Positions 51,175-59,297 of a DNA stretch of 64,000 nt are shown here, piece by piece. Within the stretch, counting starts at the first letter, position 1. Every line of letters begins with the position of its first letter. The DNA lies in assembly GCF_022213065.1 (NCBI RefSeq), contig NZ_JAKLJA010000024.1, positions 5,336 through 69,335 of the forward strand, written 5' to 3'. The DNA is from Paraburkholderia tagetis (GTDB lineage Bacteria > Pseudomonadota > Gammaproteobacteria > Burkholderiales > Burkholderiaceae). A program made the translations under genes and the position numbers. The notes under the pieces were generated by a model that did no database searches, was not told the DNA's origin, and saw only the letters and a program-made list of their open reading frames with translations.

Positions 51175-52551
51175 CTAGCGTCGATACCGTTCCAGCGTCA
51201 ACCCGTCGAGATCGATCTCGGGCGCGCCCCCGGCGATCAGGTCAGCGACCACGCGTCCCGAGCCCATCGACATCGCCCAGCCGGTCGAGCCGTGGCCGAC
51301 GTTGAGCCAGAGCCCCTGGACGCCCGAGTGGCCGAGCAGCGGCGCGCCGTCGGGCATCATCGGCCGGCGCCCGACCCAGAACTGCGCGGAAGAGGGCGTG
51401 GCGGCATGCGGGAACCAGTCATCGAGCACTTTCATGAGCGTGTGCAGCGCCTGCTCGCGCAGTGTCGTGCGGTGGTCGCCGATCTCGGCCGTGCCGGCCA
51501 CACGCAGATAAGGCCCGAAGCGCGTGATGGCCGTCTTGAGCGACTCGTCCATGAGCGCGGCGCGCGGCGCCTTTTGCTCGTCGACCACGGGCAGCGTGGC
51601 CGAATAGCCCTTCACCGGATAAAGCGGCACCCGCACGCCAAGTGGCGCGACGAGCGCCGCGCTCTCCACGCCGAGCGCGACCACGACGGCGTCCGCGGCG
51701 AGCGTCTGCGGCTCGGCATCGGCTACCTCGTTCAAGTCGGCGGGGCGCAGCACTTCGGCGGGCGCGCGGCGTTGTTCGCGCCGCTGCTCGCGCAGCTCGC
51801 GGCGGTTGTTCGCCGTGCGCCGCCCGGGCACGGGCCGCACGCGCACCCCGCTCACCGTGCCGCCGGTGGCTTCGAGCGCGAGCACTTCGGTGTCGAAGAC
51901 GAACTTCACGCCGCGCCGCTCGCACACGGCGCGCAACTCGCGCGTGAAGCGCGCGCAGTCGCCGGCTTCGTCGTCGGGCAGATAGACGCCGGCCACGGGT
52001 TTCGTGCGCGACCACGCGAGGCCCGGCTCGACTTGCGCGCAGCCCGCGGCGTCCAGCTCGCGATAGACGATGCCCGCGTCGCGCAGCACGCCCAGCGCCG
52101 GTTGGGCGAGCTCGAGGTCGTAGTCGCTGCGAAAGAGCTGGAGGTAGCCCTGGCTGCGTCCGTACTCGAACGCGTGCTGCGCGCGAAACGCGTGCAGGCA
52201 GGTGCGGCTGTAGTAGGCGATGCGCTGCATGCGCTGCTTGTTCACGCGAAAGCGTTCGAGGTCGCATTCGCGCAGCCAGCGCGCGATCCAGCGCCATTGC
52301 GCGGCGTCGAGCGTAGGCCGGAAGATGAGCGGCGAGGTGGGCTTGAGCAGGTACTTGACGAGCTTGGCCGGCATGCCCGGCGCGGCCCAGGGCGTGACGT
52401 ACCCTGGCGCGATCACGCCGGCGTTGCCGAAGCTCGTACCGAGCGCGACGCCCGGCTCGCGCTCGATAACCGTGACGTCGCAGCCCCGTTCGCTCAGGTA
52501 ATACGCGGTAGCGACGCCGATCACGCCGGCGCCGAGGACGATCGTTTTCAT
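51175..52551 (-). CDS. dadA: D-amino acid dehydrogenase DadA-like
   Basis: DadA is a membrane-associated FAD enzyme oxidising D-amino acids, chiefly D-alanine, to oxo acids. The 458-residue protein starts at ATG 52551 with the FAD site MKTIVLGAGVIGVATAYYLS, and has GTSFGNAGVIAPGYVTPWAAPG and the C-terminal FWVGRRPMMPDGAPLLGHSG and LNVGHGSTGWAMSMGS. Residues 241-282 are a charged Arg/Glu/Gln-rich insertion that makes the protein about 25-30 residues longer than usual. A further 70 open codons upstream are not DadA-like. Confidence 0.93.
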   Translation of the reverse strand: MKTIVLGAGVIGVATAYYLSERGCDVTVIEREPGVALGTSFGNAGVIAPGYVTPWAAPGMPAKLVKYLLKPTSPLIFRPTLDAAQWRWIARWLRECDLERFRVNKQRMQRIAYYSRTCLHAFRAQHAFEYGRSQGYLQLFRSDYDLELAQPALGVLRDAGIVYRELDAAGCAQVEPGLAWSRTKPVAGVYLPDDEAGDCARFTRELRAVCERRGVKFVFDTEVLALEATGGTVSGVRVRPVPGRRTANNRRELREQRREQRRAPAEVLRPADLNEVADAEPQTLAADAVVVALGVESAALVAPLGVRVPLYPVKGYSATLPVVDEQKAPRAALMDESLKTAITRFGPYLRVAGTAEIGDHRTTLREQALHTLMKVLDDWFPHAATPSSAQFWVGRRPMMPDGAPLLGHSGVQGLWLNVGHGSTGWAMSMGSGRVVADLIAGGAPEIDLDGLTLERYRR

Positions 52552-53006
52552 GCCGGTCGCAGTGAGTGAGACGGGGACGAAGGGTATTGCAGCACGTTCG
52601 GGTTCATTGTGCAGTGGGGCGTGCGCCGTTCGCGCTCGTTCGGCTCCCTGAACCACTGAAAAGATCCCATCGCGTTGTCCCCAATATTTGTTGTTCGCGC
52701 AACGACTCGCGAGGCCATCGGGCCATGAAGCGGCGAGTTGCGCATGCGGTGTCCGGCACATCGGGCAGCGGGGATGGGTAATGCGCAGCGTGCATAAGAC
52801 ACGTCGGGCACGTCAGGCGCATCGAATGCACTTGGTGCACCAAGGTGCATCAGGTACGTTTGGGCCCGCCCGGGCCTGTCCCGGCCCGCGTCGGGTGCCG
52901 CTGCAGGCGCTCGAACGGCGCTATTTTACGGTGCGACAGGCTGTCGCGGTCAGGGGAGATGAAAGCTGGGTGTTTGGTGAAGCGGGAGAGGCCCGGCTGG
53001 GCGCGC
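52552..53006. other. 455-bp gap upstream of dadA
   Basis: This region carries the dadA promoter (on -) and degenerate downstream sequence of the dehydrogenase remnant. The notable element is the 14-bp perfect palindrome CTTGGTGCACCAAG (52831-52844). The surrounding stretch has short CGTCGGGCA/CGTCAGGCG-like repeats. I cannot place -10 and -35 boxes with confidence. Confidence 0.45.
52831..52844. promoter_or_regulatory. Perfect 14-bp palindrome, possible operator
   Basis: CTTGGTGCACCAAG is fully self-complementary and is flanked by TGCA on the left and GTGCA on the right, extending the symmetry imperfectly to about 23 bp. It is 280 bp upstream of dadA. A dimeric regulator site is plausible; no regulator gene is nearby. 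Confidence 0.4.
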
Positions 53007-53161
53007 TCAACCTGGCGCCAGGCCGCCGTCGCCGCGCGCATGCAGCATCAGCGCGACGCCGGGGCGGCCAGGCACCGCGCGAGCGCAGCGCCAATGCCGG
53101 AGCCCGCGCCCGTGATCAGGACGACGCGCCCGGCGCGCGTATCTACGCCGGCCCTACTCAC
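53007..53161 (-). pseudogene. Truncated, frameshifted short-chain dehydrogenase remnant
   Basis: A GTG at 53161 overlaps the ABC-transporter stop (GTGA). The frame encodes the N-terminus of an SDR, with the cofactor-binding TGxxxGxG in VVLITGAGSGIGAALARCLA, and stops after 37 codons (TGA at 53050-53048). Shifting frame near the stop continues with GVALMLHARGDGGLAPG, which fits the second strand of a Rossmann fold, then ends at 53007. The rest of the roughly 250-residue enzyme is missing. The coupling suggests it was once the second gene of an ABC-SDR operon. Confidence 0.7.
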
Positions 53162-54915
53162 GCCGCGACCCGCTCTTCGGGCATGCGCTCGATATCGAGC
53201 GTCTCGTGGTGGTAAGCCGCGAGCGACTCGCGGTGCGCCACGCTCACGATCGCCGACTTCGGCAGGCGCTCCATGAAGAGCTTGTAGAGGCGGCTTTCGT
53301 TGTCGGGGTCGAGCGCGCTCGTTGCTTCGTCGAGGAACAGGTAGTCGGGCTTGTGCAGCAGCACGCGTGCGCCCGCAAGCCTCTGCTGCTCGCCCGGCGA
53401 GAGCACGCGAGTCCAGTGCGCCGACTCGTGCAGGCGCTCCAGGTAGTCTTCCAGGCGGCATGCGCGCAGCGCCTCGCGGCAGTCTTCGTCGCTGTAGTCG
53501 TCGGCGGGCGAGGGGTAGGTGAGCGCGGCCTTGAGCGTGCCGATCGGCAGGTAGCTCTGCTGCGGGATGAACATCATGCGCGCGTCGACGGGCGCGTCGA
53601 TCGAGCCTTCGCCGAACGGCCAGAGGCCCGCGAGCGCGCGGATCAGCGTGCTCTTGCCCGCGCCCGACGGGCCGCGCACGAGCCAGCGCGAGCCTGGCTT
53701 GATAGCGATGTCGCGCACCTCGGAGAGCGGCGTGCCGTTGGGCAGCGCGAGCCTGAGATGCTCGGTGCAGAGCGTGTCGTTGTCGATGTAGTGCAGGTTG
53801 ATGCCGCCGTGCTCGGTGGCGGGCGAGACGCTTTCCTTCAGGCGCGGCGAGTGCACCACACGTCCGAATTCGCGCAGACGATTCACCGTGGCGCGCCATT
53901 CGACAAGGGTGGAGTAACTGTTGATGAACCAGGAGAACGAATCGCTCACGGTGCCGAACGCCTGCGAAATCTGCATCAGCACGCCGAAGGTGAAGGCGCC
54001 CGCGAAGTAGCGCGGCGCGGCCACGACAATCGGAAAGATGATGGCGATCTGACCGTAGAAGCTCAGCACGAAGGTGAGGCGCTTCGTGTACTTCATCACG
54101 CGCCACCAGTTGTCGCGGATGTGCTGGAAGAGGCCTTGCGCATTGTTGCGCTCGGTGTCCATGCCGTCGTAGAGCGCGATCTGCTCGGCGTTTTCGCGCA
54201 GGCGGATCAGGCCGAAGCGGAAGTCCGCCTCCACTTTCTGCTGCTGGTAGTTGATCGACACGAGCGGATGGCCGACCTTCTGGATCACGAGCGAGCCGAA
54301 CACGGCGTAGAGCGCGGCGGCCCAGACCATGTAGCCCGGAATCGTGATGGGCGTGCCGCCCAGCGCGAAGGTGAGCGCGCCCGCGAGCGACCACAGGATC
54401 ATGATGAAGGAGACCAGCGTGACGACCGTCGAAAGCAGATCGAGCGTGAGCGAGAGCGTGGTGGTGGCGAACGATTGCAGGTCGTCGCTGATACGCTGGT
54501 CGGGGTTGTCGGCGAGGCGGTCGCGCTCGATGCGGTAGAACGCGCCCTGGCCGAGCCATTCGTTCAGGAAGCGGGTGGTGAGCCACTGGCGCCAGCGAAA
54601 GCCGAGCATCTGGCGCAGATACCGTCCGTACACCGCGAGGATGATGAACCCGAAGGCGAGCCCGGTGAAGATCATCAGCAGATGCGGGAACTGTTTCGCA
54701 TCCTTGTTTTGCAGCGCGTTGTAGAAGTCGCGGTTCCAGTCGTTGAGCCGCACGTTGATCCACACGACGGTGAGATTCATCGCGATGATCGCCACCAGCA
54801 GGCCCCAGGCGATCCAGCGTTCCTCGGACACCCAGTAGGGCTTGATCAGACTCCACGCCGTGATCTTGTGATGCTCGTTCTGATCCGGCGTGGCGCGGGG
54901 AGTGAGGTTGGTCAT
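53158..54915 (-). CDS. ABC transporter, fused membrane and ATPase domains (YddA/BacA-like)
   Basis: The 585-residue protein starts at ATG 54915 (MTNLTPRATPDQNEHHKI). Residues 25-350 form the ABC_membrane_2 type transmembrane domain (helices such as WIAWGLLVAIIAMNLTVVWI and MIFTGLAFGFIILAVYG; EAA-like EADFRFGLIRLRENAEQIAL). The ATPase has Walker A GPSGAGKST, signature LSPGEQQRLAGARVL and Walker B YLFLDEATSALD. Relatives transport peptides, cobalamin or very-long-chain fatty acyl compounds; the substrate cannot be read here. The stop overlaps the SDR remnant. Confidence 0.9.
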   Translation of the reverse strand: MTNLTPRATPDQNEHHKITAWSLIKPYWVSEERWIAWGLLVAIIAMNLTVVWINVRLNDWNRDFYNALQNKDAKQFPHLLMIFTGLAFGFIILAVYGRYLRQMLGFRWRQWLTTRFLNEWLGQGAFYRIERDRLADNPDQRISDDLQSFATTTLSLTLDLLSTVVTLVSFIMILWSLAGALTFALGGTPITIPGYMVWAAALYAVFGSLVIQKVGHPLVSINYQQQKVEADFRFGLIRLRENAEQIALYDGMDTERNNAQGLFQHIRDNWWRVMKYTKRLTFVLSFYGQIAIIFPIVVAAPRYFAGAFTFGVLMQISQAFGTVSDSFSWFINSYSTLVEWRATVNRLREFGRVVHSPRLKESVSPATEHGGINLHYIDNDTLCTEHLRLALPNGTPLSEVRDIAIKPGSRWLVRGPSGAGKSTLIRALAGLWPFGEGSIDAPVDARMMFIPQQSYLPIGTLKAALTYPSPADDYSDEDCREALRACRLEDYLERLHESAHWTRVLSPGEQQRLAGARVLLHKPDYLFLDEATSALDPDNESRLYKLFMERLPKSAIVSVAHRESLAAYHHETLDIERMPEERVAA

Positions 54916-55235
54916 GTGCGTCCTGATGTTGTGCCGGCCCGCGGCCGGAATAGACGATACCCGCCGCACGCAGCGCCGTGGCGTCGCGATTGTGTCCCGA
55001 GGCGCTTAAGCGAGGCTTAATGGCACGCGCGTGGCGTCCGGGCGCTTTGTGCGGGTTGCACGGCGTTTCACGAGCGACTGCGTATCGCGTGCTGCCGGGG
55101 GTGCGACATTGTCTCACCGCCCGCGCACGCTGGGCGGCTCGCGGCGGTTTGGGCATTGTGCCAGAGCAGAAACAGCCTGCCGTCCCCTGCGGTTTGCGGC
55201 GGGCGCGTCTTTTGTGGTCTAATGACCGCTGACGA
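54916..55235. other. 320-bp divergent region before the TPP riboswitch
   Basis: It lies between the ABC gene (-) and the thi leader (+). A candidate thi promoter is TTGCGG (55194-55199), 18-bp spacer, TCTAAT (55218-55223). The ABC ribosome-binding site AGGA is near 54925. The remaining sequence has a GCTTAAGC palindrome near 55006 but no supported gene. Confidence 0.5.
55194..55223 (+). promoter_or_regulatory. Candidate promoter of the thi operon
   Basis: TTGCGG, 18-bp spacer, TCTAAT. The start would be near 55230, just before the TPP aptamer, which is the expected geometry for a riboswitch leader. Confidence 0.5.
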
Positions 55236-55320
55236 AACAGGGGTGCTTCACCGGCATTTGCCGGAGTGAGGCTGAGAGAGACCCTTCGCACCCGATCCGG
55301 GTAATACCGGCGCGGGAAGT
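55236..55320 (+). promoter_or_regulatory. TPP riboswitch (THI box)
   Basis: The conserved aptamer segments are present in order: ACAGGGGTGC at the 5' side, the pyrimidine-sensor CTGAGA (55272-55277), CCCTTCGCACCCGATCCGGG and TAATACCGGCG (55302-55312), closing with GGGAAG. It binds thiamine pyrophosphate and shuts off the downstream thi genes. The expression platform is not obvious: 224 nt lie between the aptamer and thiO, with a CCGGC (55480-55484) and GCCGG (55492-55496) hairpin plus TTT as one candidate. Confidence 0.95.
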
Positions 55321-55543
55321 TTCCGGAAAGTCTTGCTGGCGCCGTTGTTGGCGATTGAGTTGGTCGATTCTGTTGGACGATTCGATCAGCCGTTCGACCA
55401 GGTTTATTCAGGCGTCCAGATTCCCGCCGGGCAGCACGTGCCGCGCATGTCGGGTTTGCGCTTCACGTCGTTTGCACGGCCGGCCTTGCCAGCCGGTTTC
55501 GTCCTTGGGTACGCATGCTTGTTTGCCGTACGGAAAGGATACG

Positions 55544-56761
55544 ATGACCGCCTCTTCTGCACCTTATTCTGATCATTCCCCGGTTTCGACCGGCGCTCAG
55601 GCGTCCGCGCGCGCGGTGTCTGCCATACCTGATTTCGCCGTGCTTGGCGGCGGGCTATGCGGGCGTCTTGTCGCGTGGCGCCTCGCCGGCGCGGGGCATC
55701 GCGTGGCGCTCTATGAGCGCGGCGGGCCCGAGGGCGAGGAGTCGGCCGCCTGGATCGCGGCCGCCATGCTCGCGCCGCTGGCCGAGGCAGCCGTCGCCGA
55801 ACTGTTGATCACCGAGCTAGGCGTCGCCTCGCTCGAAACATGGCCGCACATTCTCGCCGAGCTGCCCGAGCCCGTGTTTTTCCAGCGCAACGGCACGCTC
55901 GTGGTCTGGCATCACGCCGACCGCACCGAGGCGCCGCTGTTCGAGCGCCGCGTGCGCGCGAACGCGCCGCGCGAGCTCGCCGACGCCAACTTCACCACGC
56001 TGCAAGGCGCGCAGCTCGAAGCCGCCGAGCCGGCGCTCGCCGGGCGCTTTGCGCGCGGCTGGCTGCTTGCAGGCGAAGGCCAGCTCGACAACCGTCAGGC
56101 GCTGGCGGCGCTGGCCGCGGGCCTCGCGCAGCGCGGCGTGCAAACGCACTGGCATACGAGCGTGGACGATGCGAACCTGCCGCGCGCACGCGTGACGATC
56201 GACTGCCGGGGGCTCGGCGCCAAGCCCGCGCTGCCGGCGCTGCGCGGCATTCGCGGGGAAGTGGCGCGCGTGCACGCGCCGGGCATCGGCCTCACGCGGC
56301 CCGTGCGCCTGCTGCATCCGCGCTATCCGCTCTATATCGCTCCGAAGCAGGACGATCTCTATGTGATCGGAGCGACCGAGATCGAGGGCGAGGACCGCTC
56401 GCCCGTGAGCGTGCGCTCGGCGCTGGAGTTGCTGAGCGCCGCGTTCGCCGTGCATCCGGCATTTGGCGAGGCGCGCATTCTCGAATTGAACTCGCAGTGC
56501 CGGCCGACGCTGCCCGACCATCGTCCCGCGCTGATCTGGGACGGCGGGCGGGGTGGCGGCGACACGCTACGCGTGAACGGCCTCTATCGGCACGGCTTCA
56601 TGATCGCGCCCGCCGTGGCCGACGAAGCGGCGCGGGTGGCGCAGGCACTACTGGCGGGCCAGCTAGCCGATGCCGACGCCTTCGAGGCGCTGCGGCGCGA
56701 ATCGCACTGGGCGTCGATGCTGCACGCTCGCCATGCGCAGGGCGAGCACGAGCCCGCTTGA
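55544..56761 (+). CDS. thiO: Glycine oxidase-like FAD protein ThiO
   Basis: ThiO oxidises glycine to dehydroglycine for thiazole synthesis. The 405-residue protein starts at ATG 55544 after GGAAAGGA, and has the FAD site FAVLGGGLCGRLVAWRLAGA near residue 30, then GEESAAWIAAAMLAPLAEA and the C-terminal RPTLPDHRPALIW and NGLYRHGFMIAPAVADEAA. The first 28 residues are Ser/Ala-rich. It is the first gene behind the TPP riboswitch. An in-frame opening back to 55355 lies inside the leader and is rejected. Confidence 0.9.
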   Translation: MTASSAPYSDHSPVSTGAQASARAVSAIPDFAVLGGGLCGRLVAWRLAGAGHRVALYERGGPEGEESAAWIAAAMLAPLAEAAVAELLITELGVASLETWPHILAELPEPVFFQRNGTLVVWHHADRTEAPLFERRVRANAPRELADANFTTLQGAQLEAAEPALAGRFARGWLLAGEGQLDNRQALAALAAGLAQRGVQTHWHTSVDDANLPRARVTIDCRGLGAKPALPALRGIRGEVARVHAPGIGLTRPVRLLHPRYPLYIAPKQDDLYVIGATEIEGEDRSPVSVRSALELLSAAFAVHPAFGEARILELNSQCRPTLPDHRPALIWDGGRGGGDTLRVNGLYRHGFMIAPAVADEAARVAQALLAGQLADADAFEALRRESHWASMLHARHAQGEHEPA

Positions 56762-56921
56762 CCGCTTGAGCTGCTCGAGGCCGCTCGAGTCCGCTCGAGG
56801 CCGCTTGATTGAGTGCGCTTGCGGGCCGGACATATCGACGGACGCCAGCGCGACACCGCAAACAGGAGACGAGGCGCACGACCCGCGCCTTGATGGAAAC
56901 AACGTAGTCAGACGAATCGCC

Positions 56922-57119
56922 ATGGATATTCAGATCAACCAGAAGCCGCTCTCGCTGCCCGAGGGCGCGACCGTCGCCGATGCGCTTACCGCGTTCGGCG
57001 CGCGTCCGCCGTTTGCCGTTGCCTTGAACGGCGATTTCGTCACGCGCACCCAGCATGGTGCACGCACGCTTTCGGCGGGTGACCGCCTCGACGTCGTCAG
57101 CCCGGTGGCCGGCGGCTGA
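56922..57119 (+). CDS. thiS: Sulfur carrier protein ThiS
   Basis: ThiS carries sulfur as a C-terminal thiocarboxylate to the thiazole synthase. The 65-residue ubiquitin-like protein (MDIQINQKPLSLPEGATVAD) ends in the required Gly-Gly (SPVAGG). It is 160 bases after thiO; the gap contains CGCTCGAGGCCGCTCGAGTC-type short tandem repeats (56760-56815). No adenylating thiF is nearby. Confidence 0.95.
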   Translation: MDIQINQKPLSLPEGATVADALTAFGARPPFAVALNGDFVTRTQHGARTLSAGDRLDVVSPVAGG

Positions 57120-57195
57120 TCGCACGCGCGATCCCGCTGCCTGACTCGCCACCGCGCGCTACCCGTTCGCTGCCACCTGCCCCAGGATTTACGCC

Positions 57196-58008
57196 ATGAC
57201 CACCACCCAGACCGCCGACGCACTCACGCTGTACGGCGAAACGTTCGCGAGCCGCGTGCTGCTCGGCACCTCGCGCTATCCGTCGCTGCAAGCACTCTCC
57301 GATTCGATGGAGGCCGCGCGCCCCGGCATGATCACCGTCGCGCTGCGCCGCCAGATGAACGACGGCACCGCCGAAGCCGGTTTCTTCGATCTGCTCAAGC
57401 GCCACGGCGTGCCGTTCCTGCCGAACACGGCGGGCTGCCTCACTGTCAACGAGGCGGTGACGACGGCGCACATGGCGCGCGAAGTCTTCGAGACCGACTG
57501 GATCAAGCTCGAACTGATCGGCGACGACTACACGCTGCAGCCGGACCCGGTCGGCCTGATCGAAGCCGCCTCGCGTCTCGTGAAGGACGGCTTCAAGGTG
57601 CTGCCGTACTGCACGGAGGACCTCGTGATCGGCCGGCGTCTGCTCGACGCGGGCTGCGAGGCGCTGATGCCGTGGGGCGCGCCCATCGGCACGGGCAAGG
57701 GGGTCATCAATCCGTACGGTCTGCGTGTGCTGCGCGAGCGGCTGCCCGACGTGCCGCTCATCGTCGACGCGGGCCTGGGTCTCCCGTCGCATGCGGCGCA
57801 AGTGATGGAGTGGGGCTTCGACGGCGTGCTGCTGAACACGGCCGTGGCGCAGGCCACGCACCCCGAAGCGATGGCGCGTGCATTCGCGTTGGGCGTCGAG
57901 GCGGGCCGCGCCGCGTTTCTCGCCGGGCCGATGGCCGAGCGCGAGGCGGCGGTGGCGAGCACGCCGGTAGTCGGCATGCCGTTCTGGCATCAGGACGGAG
58001 GCAAGTAA
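57196..58008 (+). CDS. thiG: Thiazole synthase
   Basis: ThiG combines deoxyxylulose-5-phosphate, ThiS-thiocarboxylate and dehydroglycine into the thiazole phosphate. The 270-residue TIM-barrel protein has the Schiff-base lysine in WIKLELIGDDYTLQPD, MPWGAPIGTGKGV and GLGLPSHAAQVMEWGFDGVL. Its stop overlaps the thiE start by one base. It is regulated with thiO and thiS by the upstream TPP riboswitch. Confidence 0.97.
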   Translation: MTTTQTADALTLYGETFASRVLLGTSRYPSLQALSDSMEAARPGMITVALRRQMNDGTAEAGFFDLLKRHGVPFLPNTAGCLTVNEAVTTAHMAREVFETDWIKLELIGDDYTLQPDPVGLIEAASRLVKDGFKVLPYCTEDLVIGRRLLDAGCEALMPWGAPIGTGKGVINPYGLRVLRERLPDVPLIVDAGLGLPSHAAQVMEWGFDGVLLNTAVAQATHPEAMARAFALGVEAGRAAFLAGPMAEREAAVASTPVVGMPFWHQDGGK

Positions 58009-59117
58009 TGACCCAAACGCTGCGACTCAAGGACCGCGAGCTGTTCTGGCCGCCCGCTGACGAGCTCACCGAAACGGCGGAGCGCATTCGCGCGCGCCTC
58101 GGCGACTGGCAGCCTACCCATGCGCCGTGGCGCATCTGCTTGACGCCGCCCGATACGCCCAATGGCGGCGACCTGATCGTCGTGACCGACGCCGGACCGC
58201 ATCTCGCCAACATCGCGCGCTGGATGACCGATGGCGCGGGCGTGATCGAGGCCGCTGGCACGACTGCGGCGGGACGCGCGACGCTGCATCTGGGCGGCGA
58301 GCGCTACGCCCTCGAAGGCGCACTCGCGGAAGACTGGATTGCGGCGCTGGCGGCGTTTCTCGATTGCGGCTTCGACCCGCACGACGCGCTCGTGCTGGCG
58401 CTCGCCTGGCGCGACGGCGACGAGCAGCAGGCCGACGCATGGCCCGTCGATATCGCCCGATTCCCGCGCGTGCTCGGCCTGCCGGCGGCACCTGCACAGC
58501 CGTTCGCGCCGTGCCCGGCGAAGCTCGGCCTCTATCCCGTGCTGCCCACCGCCGACTGGGTCGAGCGCGTGCTCGACTACGGCGTGAAGACCACGCAGCT
58601 GCGCAGCAAGCAGCCGAAGTCCGCAGCGCTTACGCAAGAGATCGAGCGCTGCGTGGCGGCGGGTCGCAAGCATGACGCGCAGTTGTTCATCAACGACCAC
58701 TGGCAGGCGGCGATGGCCGCGGGCGCCTACGGCGTGCACCTGGGCCAGGAGGATCTGCGCGAAGCGGATCTGAATGCGCTCGCCGCCTCGGGCATCCGCC
58801 TGGGCCTTTCGACGCACGGCTATTACGAGATGCTCACGGCGCTGCATTTCCGGCCGAGCTATATCGCGTGCGGCGCCGTGTTCGCCACCACGACCAAGGC
58901 CATGCCGACCGCGCCGCAAGGGCTCGCGCGCCTCGCGCGCTATGTGAAGTTGCTCGACGGCGTGGTGCCGATGGTCGCGATCGGCGGTATCGACTTCGCT
59001 GCGTTGCCCGCAGTGCTCGCGACCGGCGCACCCAGCGCGGCGGTCGTGCGCGCTGTCACCGAGGCCGCCGACCCGGCTGCGGCCGTTGCTGCGCTGCGTA
59101 ACGCGTTTACGCAATAA
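58008..59117 (+). CDS. thiE: Thiamine phosphate synthase ThiE with N-terminal extension
   Basis: ThiE joins the pyrimidine and thiazole units into thiamine phosphate. The 369-residue protein is much longer than the usual 210. The ThiE TIM barrel covers about 170-369: TTQLRSKQPKSA, LFINDHWQAAM, YGVHLGQEDLREAD, RLGLSTHGYYEM, GAVFATTTKAMPTA and VAIGGIDFAALPAVL. Residues 1-160 form a separate domain (DLIVVTDAGPHLANIARWMT; FDPHDALVLALAWRDGDE) that may derive from a ThiD-type kinase but lacks a recognisable active site to me. The start ATG overlaps the thiG stop. Confidence 0.92.
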   Translation: MTQTLRLKDRELFWPPADELTETAERIRARLGDWQPTHAPWRICLTPPDTPNGGDLIVVTDAGPHLANIARWMTDGAGVIEAAGTTAAGRATLHLGGERYALEGALAEDWIAALAAFLDCGFDPHDALVLALAWRDGDEQQADAWPVDIARFPRVLGLPAAPAQPFAPCPAKLGLYPVLPTADWVERVLDYGVKTTQLRSKQPKSAALTQEIERCVAAGRKHDAQLFINDHWQAAMAAGAYGVHLGQEDLREADLNALAASGIRLGLSTHGYYEMLTALHFRPSYIACGAVFATTTKAMPTAPQGLARLARYVKLLDGVVPMVAIGGIDFAALPAVLATGAPSAAVVRAVTEAADPAAAVAALRNAFTQ

Positions 59118-59123
59118 TTGGCC

Positions 59124-59182
59124 CGCCTCGCCGCCGGCCGCGCTCCCGATTCGCTCGGGGCCGGCCGGTCGGCGGCGAGGCG
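59124..59182 (+). terminator. Long GC hairpin after thiE
   Basis: CGCCTCGCCGCC (59124-59135) pairs perfectly with 59171-59182; inside, GGCCG and CGGCC and CCCGA (59145-59149) with TCGGG (59155-59159) extend the fold. It follows the thiE stop by six bases and has no T tract, so it may need Rho or act as a 3' end barrier. Confidence 0.5.
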
Positions 59183-59260
59183 CGAGCCGTGGAGCCCCGA
59201 GGTTACCCGACTTGCGTCAAGGGGCTGGGGCGTGTCACGGCAGCATTCGTACGATGGCCC

Positions 59261-59266
59261 TATAAT
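59261..59266 (+). promoter_or_regulatory. Candidate -10 of the mla operon
   Basis: A perfect TATAAT box in GGCCCTATAATCCCG, 32 bases before the mlaF start. No good -35 is seen at 16-18 bp. A similar GGCCTATAATC occurs at 63872-63882 near the end of the window. Confidence 0.5.
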
Positions 59267-59297
59267 CCCGCCTTCGTGTAAATGGACTGCCTGCTAC

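Noticed and set aside
53206..55020. A 604-codon plus-strand frame opposite the ABC transporter
   Set aside because: Antisense to a protein with intact Walker motifs; no domain of its own.
57672..58007. A longer ThiE starting inside thiG
   Set aside because: The extension is an out-of-frame reading of thiG; the ATG at 58008 overlaps the thiG stop as expected for coupling.
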